Notes: generated from the sequence alone by a model not told the origin. A stretch of 64,000 nt of DNA from Leptothoe kymatousa TAU-MAC 1615 (GCF_018739865.1 NZ_JADOER010000012.1:186001-250000); one strand, 5' to 3'; numbered from the stretch's first letter, positions 1 through 8,873 are shown. Made by a program: numbers and translations.

Positions 1-141
1 GTTAGCACTGATATAAGCCGCCGCTTTAACCCGGTCGGTACCACTACCGAAATAAGCCTTCAAAGAATCAATGGCGTCGCGGTCGAGATAACGACCTGTG
101 ATGTCATAGGTGCTAATTAAACCCGTCACCGTATCCCGCAT
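1..141 (-). CDS. apcF: Allophycocyanin beta-18 subunit, partial (N-terminal 47 residues)
   Basis: The reverse strand reads 47 codons from an ATG at 141 and runs off the left edge without a stop. It begins MRDTVTGLISTYDITGRYLD and continues with the RDAIDSLKAYFGSGTDRV stretch. This matches the N-terminus of the allophycocyanin beta family, and best the beta-18 (ApcF) type as I remember it (start MRDAVTSL, then RNAIDSLKSYF). ApcF is a minor subunit of the phycobilisome core, next to the linker ApcE, and helps pass energy to photosystem II. The bilin-binding cysteine lies beyond the window. A GGGAG ribosome site sits 9 bases before the ATG. ApcB or ApcD is less likely because their N-termini differ. 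Confidence 0.82.
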   Translation of the reverse strand, partial: MRDTVTGLISTYDITGRYLDRDAIDSLKAYFGSGTDRVKAAAYISAN

Positions 142-613
142 GAAATCTTTCTCCCAGTGCGACTAATGTGCGACTCAACAAACAAATAGAAATTTATAAC
201 CAAGCTAGGGGGAAAGTTCCCATACAATCCGTGACCGACCATGGGTAGGTCACAAATATGAGAACAAGCGCAAGAGCGATCCTAATGCCTGTCTGGCATC
301 CATCCATAGTATTTTGCGATTGCCTTTGAAGCTTGAAACCCGTTCAGTGACAACGCTTACCAATACCCTGATGCCAAAATTTAGTCTACCACGGTGGATT
401 AAACAGCAGGCAACGCTCTAGAAAGAGAGCCGAATTGGTGCGGTTTTTTTAACAATCCGTAATCTTTTGCAATGATCTTCCATGCTTGCAGGGAGTCTTC
501 TGGCAGTGCAGTTATCTATTGCCCAAGGCCGATGCTCAGTGTGAACAAGTTTGGCCCCATGCCAGGTGCCCTATGTCGATTTTGCATAGGATTGCTAGAG
601 AAAACCTGAATTT

Positions 614-656
614 GTAACAAGAGATACAATTCCCAGGTATTCGTATTCCATAGGAT
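614..656 (+). promoter_or_regulatory. NtcA-activated promoter of glnA
   Basis: A perfect NtcA box, GTA-acaagaga-TAC, lies at 614-627. It is followed 23 bases later by TAGGAT (651-656), which fits the TAN3T -10 box. Established knowledge: class II NtcA activation uses an NtcA box in place of the -35 box, about 22 bases before the -10. The spacing therefore predicts activation of glnA under nitrogen shortage. Confidence 0.82.
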
Positions 657-878
657 TATCCAAGCTTTGCCCCCAGCAAACGCCACTGCTTTTAAAGCAT
701 GGCTGAGCTGTTAATTAAGTACTACGGTATTGCCCACCGTCGGATTTAAGGGTCCTAAGTTAAAGTGAGTGCTCGCTCTGCACATTTGTTTGTGTATGGA
801 GCAAGTTTGCTAAACATGCATTTTCCTGTTGCAAAATCTAGAAACTTTCTAACAGGCAGTACATTTTAGTCTGACTCA

Positions 879-908
879 TTGTTTAATCTTTTGGCCGTTA
901 AATAATGT
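879..908 (+). promoter_or_regulatory. Possible second, constitutive glnA promoter
   Basis: TTGTTT at 879-884 is followed after 17 bases by ATAATG (902-907). This fits a sigma-70-type promoter about 100 bases before the glnA start. Cyanobacterial glnA genes often have several promoters. The match is modest, and AT-rich sequence can give this by chance. Confidence 0.35.
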
Positions 909-1003
909 TGGCCTGTCCGTACTGCAAAGCCTACATTGTCTCAAATATATTGCAGGCAATATGTTGAAGACGGCTCTAGTGAATGCATAGAAAGGAGTAA
1001 TTC

Positions 1004-2425
1004 ATGGCTCAGACTGCCGCAGAAGTTTTGCAGATGATCAAAGATCAAGACATTCAAATGATTGATCTTAAGTTCATCGATTTGCCTGGTATATGGCAAC
1101 ACCTCACGGTGCATCGTAGCCAGATTGATGAGAGTAGCTTTACCGACGGTGTGGCATTTGATGGCTCCAGTATTCGGGGCTGGAAAGCCATTAACGAGTC
1201 GGACATGTCCATGGTGCCCGATCCAGCTACAGCTTGGATCGATCCTTTTATGAAGGAGCCCACCTTGAGCCTCGTTTGCTCCATTAAAGAGCCCCGTACC
1301 GGTGAATGGTACGAGCGTTGCCCCCGTGTGATTGCTCAAAAAGCTTTAGATTATTTGAAGTCTAGCGGTATCGGCGATACGGCTTATTTTGGTCCCGAAG
1401 CTGAGTTTTTCATCTTTGATGATGTTCGCTACGATTCTACGTCTAACTCCAGCTACTACTACGTAGATAGCGTGGAAGGCCGTTGGAACACTGGCCGCGA
1501 AGAAGAAGGTGGCAACCTGGGGTATAAGCCCAACTATAAAGGCGGTTATTTCCCCGTAGCGCCCACTGACACATCCCAGGATATGCGAACTGAGATGCTG
1601 TTGACTATGGCAGACTGTGGTGTGCCCATTGAGAAGCATCACCATGAAGTAGCAACCGGTGGTCAGTGTGAGCTGGGCTTTAAGTTCGGTGAGATGATCG
1701 AAGCTGCTGACTGGTTGATGACGTATAAGTACTGCATCAAGAACGTGGCTAAGAAGTACGGCAAGACCGTTACCTTTATGCCTAAGCCTCTGTTTGAGGA
1801 TAATGGTTCTGGTATGCACACCCACCAGTCTATTTGGAAGGGTGGCGACACTCTGATGGCGGGTGAGCGCTATGCAGGATTGAGTGACCTGGCCACTTAC
1901 TACATTGGCGGCATCCTCAAGCATGCCCCCGCTCTGTTGGCCTTTACAAACCCCAGTACTAACTCCTACAAGCGTCTGGTACCTGGTTTTGAGGCTCCTG
2001 TGAACCTGGTTTACTCCAACGGTAACCGTTCTGCGGCGGTGCGGATTCCCCTATCTGGTGACAATCCCAAGGCTAAGCGCCTTGAGTTTCGTTGTCCTGA
2101 TCCCACTGCTAATCCTTATCTGGCGTTTGCGGCAATGCTGTGTGCCGGTATTGATGGCATCAAGAACAAGATTGAGCCGCCTGCGCCTATTGACCAGGAT
2201 ATTTATGAACTTAGCCCCGAAGAGCTGGCTAAGATTGCGTCTACTCCTGGCTCTCTGAAGGAAGCATTATCTGCTTTAGAAAGCGACCATGAGTTCTTGA
2301 CGACTGGTGGTGTCTTCACTGAAGACTTCATTCAGAACTGGATTTCCTACAAGCTCGATACCGAGGTGATCCCCATGGATATCCGTCCCCATCCCTATGA
2401 GCTAGCGCTCTACTACGATTGCTAA
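1004..2425 (+). CDS. glnA: Glutamine synthetase type I
   Basis: This enzyme joins ammonium to glutamate using ATP and is the main entry of nitrogen into the cell through the GS-GOGAT cycle. The 473-residue length is normal for the dodecameric GSI class. Visible family motifs are the metal and glutamate site [11 protein letters not shown] (about residue 210), the ATP-region motif [13 protein letters not shown] (about 265), the stretch [13 protein letters not shown], and AVRIP. An AAGGAG ribosome site precedes the ATG by about 6 bases. NtcA is expected to activate it from 614. The next gene, gifA, encodes its inhibitor. Cyanobacterial GSI is controlled by inactivating factors rather than by adenylylation. 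A strong terminator follows at 2466. Confidence 0.97.
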   Translation: MAQTAAEVLQMIKDQDIQMIDLKFIDLPGIWQHLTVHRSQIDESSFTDGVAFDGSSIRGWKAINESDMSMVPDPATAWIDPFMKEPTLSLVCSIKEPRTGEWYERCPRVIAQKALDYLKSSGIGDTAYFGPEAEFFIFDDVRYDSTSNSSYYYVDSVEGRWNTGREEEGGNLGYKPNYKGGYFPVAPTDTSQDMRTEMLLTMADCGVPIEKHHHEVATGGQCELGFKFGEMIEAADWLMTYKYCIKNVAKKYGKTVTFMPKPLFEDNGSGMHTHQSIWKGGDTLMAGERYAGLSDLATYYIGGILKHAPALLAFTNPSTNSYKRLVPGFEAPVNLVYSNGNRSAAVRIPLSGDNPKAKRLEFRCPDPTANPYLAFAAMLCAGIDGIKNKIEPPAPIDQDIYELSPEELAKIASTPGSLKEALSALESDHEFLTTGGVFTEDFIQNWISYKLDTEVIPMDIRPHPYELALYYDC

Positions 2426-2465
2426 TTTGTGGGTGAATTTTGAATAATTGGCCATTTTGGTCTAG

Positions 2466-2491
2466 CGCCAGCCTTCGGGCTGGCGTTTTTT
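2466..2491 (+). terminator. Rho-independent terminator of glnA
   Basis: An 8-bp perfect stem (CGCCAGCC / GGCTGGCG) closes a TTCG tetraloop and is followed by six T. It separates glnA from gifA, so the two are transcribed independently, as their opposite regulation requires. Confidence 0.93.
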
Positions 2492-2593
2492 GTTAGCAGT
2501 GACAATGGCTGGGGAGGTCAAGTCTGGGGAGAGGGGGCTGCTCTGATGGCAGGGGCGCTTCGGTTGCAATGGCAGGGGAATGGCTGCCACCTG

Positions 2594-2629
2594 TTTACAA
2601 AATTAAACCCAAAAAGTATCTATTTATAC
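2594..2629 (+). promoter_or_regulatory. gifA promoter overlapped by an NtcA repressor site
   Basis: A -35-like TTTACA (2594-2599) and a -10-like TATCTA (2617-2622) are 17 bases apart. A perfect NtcA box GTA-tctattta-TAC lies at 2616-2629, right on the -10. Known biology: NtcA represses gif genes by binding over their promoter. The geometry here is opposite to that at glnA, where the box sits upstream of the -10. Confidence 0.78.
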
Positions 2630-2711
2630 TGAATTTATGTCTACACTGTTAATGAAGCGATGATGACACTAATTAGTGTTGTGATTTTATTTCCGTAGGA
2701 GGTCTATGGAT

Positions 2712-2912
2712 ATGTCTGTACAAGAATCTGCTCGACTTCGGGCGGCGTTTAATCGCCATGCTGTAACCAATCGCCAGCGTTCTTTGCTCAGTCGAGCGGC
2801 TGTTGGTGTTGGGATGCCCATGGATGTGATTGGTGCTGGTAGCCGCGTACAGGGGAAGCCGAGGTACGACGTTCAGCATGCCTATGGTCGGAGTAATGCT
2901 GCTATGAGTTAA
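2712..2912 (+). CDS. gifA: Glutamine synthetase inactivating factor IF7
   Basis: This small basic protein of 66 residues binds glutamine synthetase directly and shuts it off when nitrogen is plentiful. It matches the IF7 pattern as I remember it: an MS-x-Q-x-x-AR start, then NRQxSxLSRAA (here NRQRSLLSRAA), QGKP, and a C-terminal Y-x-RSNAAMS. Many arginines are present, in line with the known role of arginines in GS binding. I chose ATG 2712 over ATG 2706: the strong AGGAGGT at 2697-2703 is 8 bases from 2712 but only 2 from 2706, and the 2712 start matches the family N-terminus. It lies directly downstream of glnA, an arrangement also known in Anabaena. Confidence 0.85.
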   Translation: MSVQESARLRAAFNRHAVTNRQRSLLSRAAVGVGMPMDVIGAGSRVQGKPRYDVQHAYGRSNAAMS

Positions 2913-2951
2913 CGGCTGTATCAATTGGTTTTGAATAGTGAATAATGTTAG

Positions 2952-2979
2952 CCCGAGGTGCGATCGCACCTCGGGTTTT
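2952..2979 (+). terminator. Terminator of gifA built on a HIP1 palindrome
   Basis: A 24-base perfect inverted repeat (CCCGAGGTGCGA and its complement) is centred on the HIP1 octamer GCGATCGC (2960-2967) and followed by TTTTG. The centre bases would have to open to form a loop. Its position just after gifA and the T run support termination. Confidence 0.75.
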
Positions 2980-3136
2980 GCTATAAGAAGGGGCCTGATT
3001 TTCGATAGGCAGTATGAAGAATTGAAAATGAGTTGTGCAAAATGTTAATTTGCAGGAGACTCAAGGTTAAGAAATTTGTCATTCCATCTAGCGTCTGCTT
3101 TTTCATTGCTCCGCTAATTCCATTCAAGGTTTTTCT

Positions 3137-3835
3137 ATGGCTGCCCTTGCTAATCGTGCTGCCGCGTCTGTCAGTGGTCCCGCCCAAGCAACCCATCCTA
3201 AAAAAGTTGTGATTGTGGGCGATAGTCTCGTCTATGGCTATGGCGATACCGAAGGGGGTGGATGGGTCGAACGTCTTCGCCGTCAGTGGATGGATCCCTC
3301 GCAGCCAGGGCCCATAATTTACAACCTGGGGGTGCGGGGGGATGGTGTGCAACGGGTTGCCGGTAGATTGGAGCGTGAGTTTAAGCTCCGAGGTGAACTG
3401 CGGCGTCAAGTGCCTGATTTACTAGTCCTGTCTGTGGGGCTGAATGACAGTGCGCGGCTAGGAAAAGCCAACGGTCGCCCCATGACTGATGAGGTCACGT
3501 TTACCCAAGAGCTGCACACTTTGCTCGACCAGGCAAAGGGCCTGTGCCCTGTCTTTTTTGTCGGCATGGTGCCCGTGAATGAAGCGGCCATGCCCTATGC
3601 CAATATCTTGCATTTTTCCAATGCCGATCAGGTGCGCTACAACCAAATGACTCGCCTTGCCTGTGAAGGGCGACACATTCCATATCTGGATCTCTTCCAG
3701 AGATGGCGTTCCCAGGGAGACGATTGGTGTCAGGCTCGGCTAAGCACCGATGGTCTGCATCCTAATGTTTTGGGATATCGCACTCTCATGGCCGATGTGA
3801 TGGCCTGGGAGCCATTGATGGACGCCCTGGGCTAG
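3137..3835 (+). CDS. SGNH/GDSL-family hydrolase
   Basis: A 232-residue esterase or lipase-like enzyme of the SGNH fold. The four family blocks are visible: block I VGDSLVYGYG with the catalytic Ser (about residue 30), block II NLGVRGDG with the Gly, block III VGLND with the Asn (about 100), and block V DGLHPN with the catalytic Asp and His (about 211). There is no signal peptide, so it is probably cytoplasmic. The substrate cannot be told; the family includes thioesterases, lipases and carbohydrate esterases. It stands alone between the glnA-gifA pair and the convergent LCP gene. Confidence 0.85.
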   Translation: MAALANRAAASVSGPAQATHPKKVVIVGDSLVYGYGDTEGGGWVERLRRQWMDPSQPGPIIYNLGVRGDGVQRVAGRLEREFKLRGELRRQVPDLLVLSVGLNDSARLGKANGRPMTDEVTFTQELHTLLDQAKGLCPVFFVGMVPVNEAAMPYANILHFSNADQVRYNQMTRLACEGRHIPYLDLFQRWRSQGDDWCQARLSTDGLHPNVLGYRTLMADVMAWEPLMDALG

Positions 3836-3928
3836 AACAGTATTATTCCTACTGTGCTGGTGTTGCTGCTAGCAACACCCAGGCCATAGCTAATATTATT
3901 GTGATGCCAAGGGATGACAGCATGGTGG

Positions 3929-5596
3929 CTAGAATGGATAGCTGCTCTGGCTATAGTCCGTTTCGTTTGATGTTGAGTCCGCTTCATATCTAGGGCCGGT
4001 CTCGAAAGAGGACTCGGCTTCATATCTAGAATCGGTCTCAAACGAAGATTCGGTTTCATATCTAGGGTCGGATTCAAACCTAGGGTCATTACCAAACCTA
4101 GAATCCGATTCAAACCTAGAATCCGATTCATATCTAGGGGCAGTTTCAAACCTAGAATCGGATTCAAACCTAGGGTCTGATTCAAACGTTGCTTCGGTGT
4201 CAAACGTTGACTCAGTTTCAAATCTCGAGGCGTCTGATGTGGATGATGACTGAAATAGTTGGTCTGTCCAATCATCACCAACGCGGATAGTAATATCTGA
4301 ATCCACATCACCCGTGGAGTCTGCGACGACTCTACCAACGCCCAGTACAGCTTCTAAAAACTCGGCTCTACTAATATCTCCTCGTTGGGCGATGACTGTG
4401 GTCTGGTGATTAAAATCAGGCCAGTCATCGATTAGATAGACATTGCGAAAGCCTTCTGTGCGCAGGTGATCAACCACCAACTGGGCCATATAGGGGTCCC
4501 TAGATGCATTTTGGACGGCTATATCTAGGCGACTGACGGAACGACGGGGACGATCTGCGGCGAGTAAGGTTGGGGCCGGTTCTGTGTCAAAGAAGCGCTG
4601 CATTACTTCATTGGCACTATTTTTGTCTGCAATCCAATAGCTGGCCTTATATTCTTCAGGATCGCTGAAATTGCCTGGCAGCATAACCATGTTCAGGGCT
4701 TCTCGGTCGAGCTGTAGACCAAAGCCAGCCAGGGCTAGAATTTCTTCCGTCGATAGATTGGTGTCGATGTGGGTTTGCAGGATGCGCACAATTTGTGGCA
4801 CTTGGGCAATCACGGTGGGGTTCAGCATGCGATCGCGCAAAGCTTTCAGCAACACCTGCTGTCGCTGTACGCGGCCAATATCACCCAAATTATCTTGACG
4901 AAAACGGGCAAACTGCTCAGCTTCTTCGCCACTTAAGGTTTGCCAACCCGGCTCTAAATCGATGACGAGGCCTTGGGTTTTGTCCTCGTATTGCATTGCT
5001 TTGGGGACAAGCACTTCCACCCCGCCGATTAAATCGACAATTTCACGAAATGCAGCTGTACTGACCCGAATATATCGGTCAATTTCTACTTCATTAAAGT
5101 TGTAGCTAACGGTTTGAGCGGCGAGTTCAGCGCCCCCTTCCACATTGGCTTGGTTGATTTTGTCGATGCCATACCCTGGGATTTCCACCCGTGTATCCCG
5201 TGGAATCGACATCACATTAATGGATTCCGTATCAGGATTGATTCGCGCTAGGAGCATTGTGTCGGTACGCCCCACTAAATCCGTGGGGGCTGCCCCTTCG
5301 ATATCGGTGGCTTCATCCAAACCCATGATCAAAAGGTTGACGGGTCGAGAAACCTGATAGCGAAAGCCTGATTGCCAAAGGTCGCTCAATGGTGGATTGG
5401 CGGTCGCTTCTCCCATGCCCTTGGGCAAAGGTACTGTCAAGATGAAGGCGGCACCAGCTGCGGCTGAAACCACTGCGGTTGTGCCGAAAATGCCAGCCCA
5501 GGCAAGAACTCGAACGATATTGCCTAGTAGGGAAGGGCGCTTTGGCATAGTGCTCGTGGCAGTAGAGTTTGCCTTAAGGAATAAACGAGGGATCAT
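3929..5596 (-). CDS. LytR-CpsA-Psr (LCP) family glycopolymer transferase with a hexapeptide-repeat tail
   Basis: LCP proteins move lipid-linked glycopolymers onto the cell wall. The 555 residues hold a short cytoplasmic N-terminus, one membrane segment (about 33-56), the LCP catalytic domain (about 85-250, with RTDTMLLARI, SIPRDTRVEIPG and DKINQANVEGG carrying the family Arg and Asp residues), and a LytR_C-like domain (about 350-440, DIAVQNASRDP...). The last part is unusual: residues 457-540 are 14 perfect-length six-residue repeats of the type S/P-R-F/Y-E-S/T-D/E, then a 15-residue end. No clear ribosome site supports the first ATG; Met17 (5548) is an alternative start. It is divergent from manC, which fits a surface-polysaccharide role. 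Confidence 0.88.
   Translation of the reverse strand: MIPRLFLKANSTATSTMPKRPSLLGNIVRVLAWAGIFGTTAVVSAAAGAAFILTVPLPKGMGEATANPPLSDLWQSGFRYQVSRPVNLLIMGLDEATDIEGAAPTDLVGRTDTMLLARINPDTESINVMSIPRDTRVEIPGYGIDKINQANVEGGAELAAQTVSYNFNEVEIDRYIRVSTAAFREIVDLIGGVEVLVPKAMQYEDKTQGLVIDLEPGWQTLSGEEAEQFARFRQDNLGDIGRVQRQQVLLKALRDRMLNPTVIAQVPQIVRILQTHIDTNLSTEEILALAGFGLQLDREALNMVMLPGNFSDPEEYKASYWIADKNSANEVMQRFFDTEPAPTLLAADRPRRSVSRLDIAVQNASRDPYMAQLVVDHLRTEGFRNVYLIDDWPDFNHQTTVIAQRGDISRAEFLEAVLGVGRVVADSTGDVDSDITIRVGDDWTDQLFQSSSTSDASRFETESTFDTEATFESDPRFESDSRFETAPRYESDSRFESDSRFGNDPRFESDPRYETESSFETDSRYEAESSFETGPRYEADSTSNETDYSQSSYPF
3977..4228 (-). repeat. 14 tandem hexapeptide (18-bp) repeats in the LCP gene
   Basis: Read on the reverse strand, these 252 bases encode fourteen consecutive six-residue units such as PRFESD, SRFETA, PRYESD and SRFESD. 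An aromatic residue (F or Y) stands at position 3 of every unit and acidic or hydroxyl residues fill positions 4-6. The DNA units are similar but not identical, so the array has diverged while keeping the amino-acid pattern. Confidence 0.93.
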
Positions 5597-5953
5597 GGAG
5601 CTTTTTTAAAGGGCCTGTTTGGGGTTTACCCAACTAGGCCAAGTTTTATGGTGATACCCACAGTCAACATACGTACCTATAGATGCAGGTCAGAATGTGA
5701 ACTGATTTAAATCGGGTGTTTGGGTGGTGGGGTATGGGAGGTGGTCAATATATAGACATGCTAGAACCGCAATTAAGTTTTTCCAACAGGGGAATTTTCT
5801 AGCTGTTTTGATATGTTCTACACATAGGTAATAAGTTAACCAATATTAAGCTGCATCTATGGCCTAAGGGTTGCGGAGTAGCTAATATTGCTCAGGACTA
5901 CCGTATAGAGACCCCTAATTTTAACGTTGTAATTTAACTTCATTAAGTAAACA
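5597..5953. other. Divergent intergenic region, LCP gene and manC
   Basis: This holds the promoters of two divergent genes. I see no strong -35/-10 pair, hairpin or known operator in it. Confidence 0.5.
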
Positions 5954-7033
5954 ATGACACAGACTATCAATCAAACTCCTAAATTAGTGCCAATTATTTT
6001 AGCGGGAGGGAAGGGAGAGCGCTTTTGGCCAGTGAGTCGCCTGAAGCATCCTAAGCAGTTTTTGTGTCTAGATGGTAGTGGCCGCAGTTTAATGCAGTCC
6101 ACGGCCGATCGTTTGTTGCCGTTGGCAGGGGGCTGGGATTCTATTTGGGTAATTACGGCGTCTCATTTGGCAGATGGCGTGAAAGATCAGTTGCCTGAAT
6201 TGCCCGATGAAAATATTTTGGTGGAGCCCCAGGGTCGCGATACGGCTCCTGCTGTGGCTTGGGCCACCTTAGAAGTGGCAAAACGTCATGGGGATGATGC
6301 GATCGCATGTTTCTTCCCCGCCGATCACTACATCACTGATGAGCCTAAGTTTCGGGCCACTATCCTCGCTGCCGCTGAGCTAGCCCAAAGCCAGGGGGCT
6401 ATTGCCACCCTCGGGATTCAACCCACATTCCCCTCCACGGGCTATGGCTACATTGAGCAGGGCGATGACGCTGGTCAATATGGCGAGCTAGCCGCTTATC
6501 GAGTGAGCCGCTTTACCGAAAAGCCCGAACGCAGCGTGGCCGAAGAGTTCCTAGCCAGCGGTCGCTACAGCTGGAACAGCGGCATGTTTATTTTCCCCGC
6601 TGGTTTGATGATTGACGAACTCAAGACCTATGCGCCTGAGTTGATGGGCCCCCTGCTGAGCAAAGGTGTGGATGCCTATGCCGAGCTAGAAAAGCTCAGC
6701 ATTGACTACGCGGTGATGGAAAAAACCCAGAAAGCCTATGTGATGCCCGCTAACTTTGGCTGGGACGACCTAGGAGACTGGAACGCCATCGAGCGTTTGA
6801 TGAAAGGCGACAAGGCTAATGTGGACATGTGTGAGCACCAGGCCCACGACACGAATGGCTGTATTGTTTACTCTTCGAATGAAGAGGAAGTGGTGGTCAC
6901 CATCGGTCTAGAAGATGTGGTCGTGGTTCGCGATGGTGATGCCACCCTGATTGTGAAAAAAGACCGTACCCAGGAAATCAAGAAAGCGGTCAAAGCCCTA
7001 GGCAAAGAAGATAAGTTTTTACATCTTCTGTAA
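5954..7033 (+). CDS. manC: Mannose-1-phosphate guanylyltransferase
   Basis: This enzyme makes GDP-mannose from mannose-1-phosphate and GTP, a precursor of fucose, rhamnose and mannose units in surface polysaccharide. The nucleotidyltransferase signature ILAGGKGERFWPVSR starts at about residue 15, KQF follows, and the later conserved EKPE, NSGMFIF and WDDLGDW motifs are present. The 359-residue length means a single-function enzyme: the C-terminal isomerase domain of bifunctional ManC-PMI proteins (about 470 residues) is absent. It ends 11 bases from the convergent DUF262 gene. Confidence 0.93.
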   Translation: MTQTINQTPKLVPIILAGGKGERFWPVSRLKHPKQFLCLDGSGRSLMQSTADRLLPLAGGWDSIWVITASHLADGVKDQLPELPDENILVEPQGRDTAPAVAWATLEVAKRHGDDAIACFFPADHYITDEPKFRATILAAAELAQSQGAIATLGIQPTFPSTGYGYIEQGDDAGQYGELAAYRVSRFTEKPERSVAEEFLASGRYSWNSGMFIFPAGLMIDELKTYAPELMGPLLSKGVDAYAELEKLSIDYAVMEKTQKAYVMPANFGWDDLGDWNAIERLMKGDKANVDMCEHQAHDTNGCIVYSSNEEEVVVTIGLEDVVVVRDGDATLIVKKDRTQEIKKAVKALGKEDKFLHLL

Positions 7034-7044
7034 TCCTGTGGACG

Positions 7045-8745
7045 TTAACTAGCAAAGCTACTGCGCCAAATATGGGTTGCCCTTTTAGCTAAGCGTCTTT
7101 GGCGCTTAGCTATAGCCTCTGTGTCCCAATCTGGAGTTGCAATATCCTGCGTGAGTGCATAAACGCTCTCTTGATAAACTTTTAACTTGTCGTGGTAATG
7201 TTCGTTTCCAATCTGCCTGTTTAATCGTGCTTCCAATAAAGTAAGGTTGCCAAGTCGATAAACCCACTCATCTATTTGATCATCTGAAAAGTCCTGATAC
7301 CATTTTTCATTGGGAGATTCGGGCAGGATGTGCTCAATTGAAAAGCTATCCATCTCATCGGAACGCTGAGCCGCATCTTCTTCTAGTTTTTGTAAGATAT
7401 ATCGAACTAATTTTTTCTGTCCCTTTGTAGGAATTGTGAGCAAGGCAAAATCTTGCTGGAACTTCTCATCTGGAACGTAGACTTTCTTGAGAACTTCGAA
7501 GACTTGACGGGGCGTTTTAATCCTTGCAGTCGCAACTTTCATTGCTACCTCGTTGTAAAGCTTTTCCAGCTCGTTTGGATTCCATCCACTGACAATCGAG
7601 TGCCTGAATGATAGAACAGATATAAGTTCAAGAGTCTTGATAAAATTATCGGATTCAAAGTGCTCGTATGTTGCGAATAATGTTGGATAAGCTTGCTTTA
7701 CCCTGAATAAATTAATTTCTCGAATAAAGGGTTGAGCTTCTGGCAGGTCTCGCCAAAAATCATCATTAGCATCGCCCAGGGCAATGAATAGAGAGCTGTA
7801 AGCTTCGAGTTCGTCTAGTAAACGAAATGCTTGCTCTGCATCCATTACATCTTTGCGAACAATTTTGAATAATTGTCCACTACGCACTCGTATATTACTC
7901 AGGCTGAGATAATAGCGTAGAAAATCAGGGAACTTTGGCATTGGAACCGTATTGACAATTCTACGCCATTGTCTTTGGGCGGCTTCGAGATCTGTAGATG
8001 TCTCAAATAGCGAAAATAAGTAATTTTTGAGTAAATCAGTAGTACTTAGTTCAATACCTCTTGCATTCAGCGTTTCAAAAACAGTGTACGCATTGATCTC
8101 ATCGTCTACATTGATCTGAATAAAGAGTAGTTTCCGAGCGACTGTGTCTGTAAGAAACTCTGCTAGCTTGAACCCATCAGTAGCTATGTCGGTTAGCTTG
8201 TCTAACTCTTCAGAGAAATATTGAAATGTTTTCCAAAGCAACTGATCTGATTTTTTTAGTGATCGTATGTTCTTCGGCGATTTGAAATTGATCAGATAGC
8301 TTTGATAAAAATCATTATTGTTTTCATTTAGAACAAGCTTACTAGAAGCCTTTAAAGAACGTGGGTCTTCATCACTTAAGTACGTTCGTCTCAGGATTTT
8401 CTGACGTTTTTCATTGTCGTCAATATCAATACCTTGTGCGACAAGCTGCTTAATTTTTTGGATCACTGCAATGCCCAATATGCTCAAAGTGGCTAATCGC
8501 TGCTGACCATCAATAACCGTAAAGTGTTTGTCGGTGGTGGAATGATTTTGTAAGACGATTGCTCCCATGTAGTGGCTAGTGCTTTTGCCTTCATATAGGC
8601 TAACGATGTCCTGCCACAGGTCCTCCCAGTTTTCTGGCCCCCAAGAATAGTCCCGTTGAAATATGGGGACTTGGTAAGTTTTACCATTGCCAATCAACTC
8701 CCCAAAGTTACTGGTTCGAGTATCGAGCAGGTTAATGCGAGCCAT
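7045..8745 (-). CDS. GmrSD-like DUF262/DUF1524 protein (candidate type IV restriction nuclease)
   Basis: A 566-residue single chain with both halves of the GmrSD family. The N-terminal DUF262 part carries QVPIFQRDYSW (about 25-35) and the ParB-like DGQQRLATL (79-87), linked to nucleotide use. The C-terminal DUF1524 part carries SIEHILPES (from 469, His at 472) and RLGNLTLLEARLN, an HNH-type nuclease core. Characterised GmrSD enzymes cut DNA with modified cytosines and protect against phage. The gene is alone, between manC and trpE, and looks more AT-rich than its neighbours, which hints at transfer. A role other than defence is possible because DUF262 is widespread. Confidence 0.82.
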   Translation of the reverse strand: MARINLLDTRTSNFGELIGNGKTYQVPIFQRDYSWGPENWEDLWQDIVSLYEGKSTSHYMGAIVLQNHSTTDKHFTVIDGQQRLATLSILGIAVIQKIKQLVAQGIDIDDNEKRQKILRRTYLSDEDPRSLKASSKLVLNENNNDFYQSYLINFKSPKNIRSLKKSDQLLWKTFQYFSEELDKLTDIATDGFKLAEFLTDTVARKLLFIQINVDDEINAYTVFETLNARGIELSTTDLLKNYLFSLFETSTDLEAAQRQWRRIVNTVPMPKFPDFLRYYLSLSNIRVRSGQLFKIVRKDVMDAEQAFRLLDELEAYSSLFIALGDANDDFWRDLPEAQPFIREINLFRVKQAYPTLFATYEHFESDNFIKTLELISVLSFRHSIVSGWNPNELEKLYNEVAMKVATARIKTPRQVFEVLKKVYVPDEKFQQDFALLTIPTKGQKKLVRYILQKLEEDAAQRSDEMDSFSIEHILPESPNEKWYQDFSDDQIDEWVYRLGNLTLLEARLNRQIGNEHYHDKLKVYQESVYALTQDIATPDWDTEAIAKRQRRLAKRATHIWRSSFAS

Positions 8746-8873
8746 GGTGTTCCTGACGATTTCCTGGGGCTAGTATAGCGATAAGCTTATCTATGAGTAG
8801 CTCTGCTGTTACAGGCCACTCACAATAGATCCGAAATTATGTACGGTGTCGCTCCTTCTGGTATATATCAGGA

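Larger units (their letters stand above)
142..1003. other. Intergenic region between apcF and glnA, with glnA promoters
   Basis: This divergent gap of about 860 bases has no convincing gene. It holds a perfect NtcA promoter at 614-656 and a possible second promoter near 879-907, both pointing to glnA. The NtcA start would give a 5' leader of about 340 nt. I looked for the conserved core of the glutamine riboswitch in the leader and did not see it. Confidence 0.6.

Noticed and set aside
1346-1924. 192-codon reverse frame inside glnA
   Set aside because: Exact shadow of the strongly supported glnA coding strand; composition and lack of family features argue against it.
2426-2711. Glutamine riboswitch before gifA
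   Set aside because: Known for some gif genes, but I could not see the conserved core; the leader between promoter and start is short.
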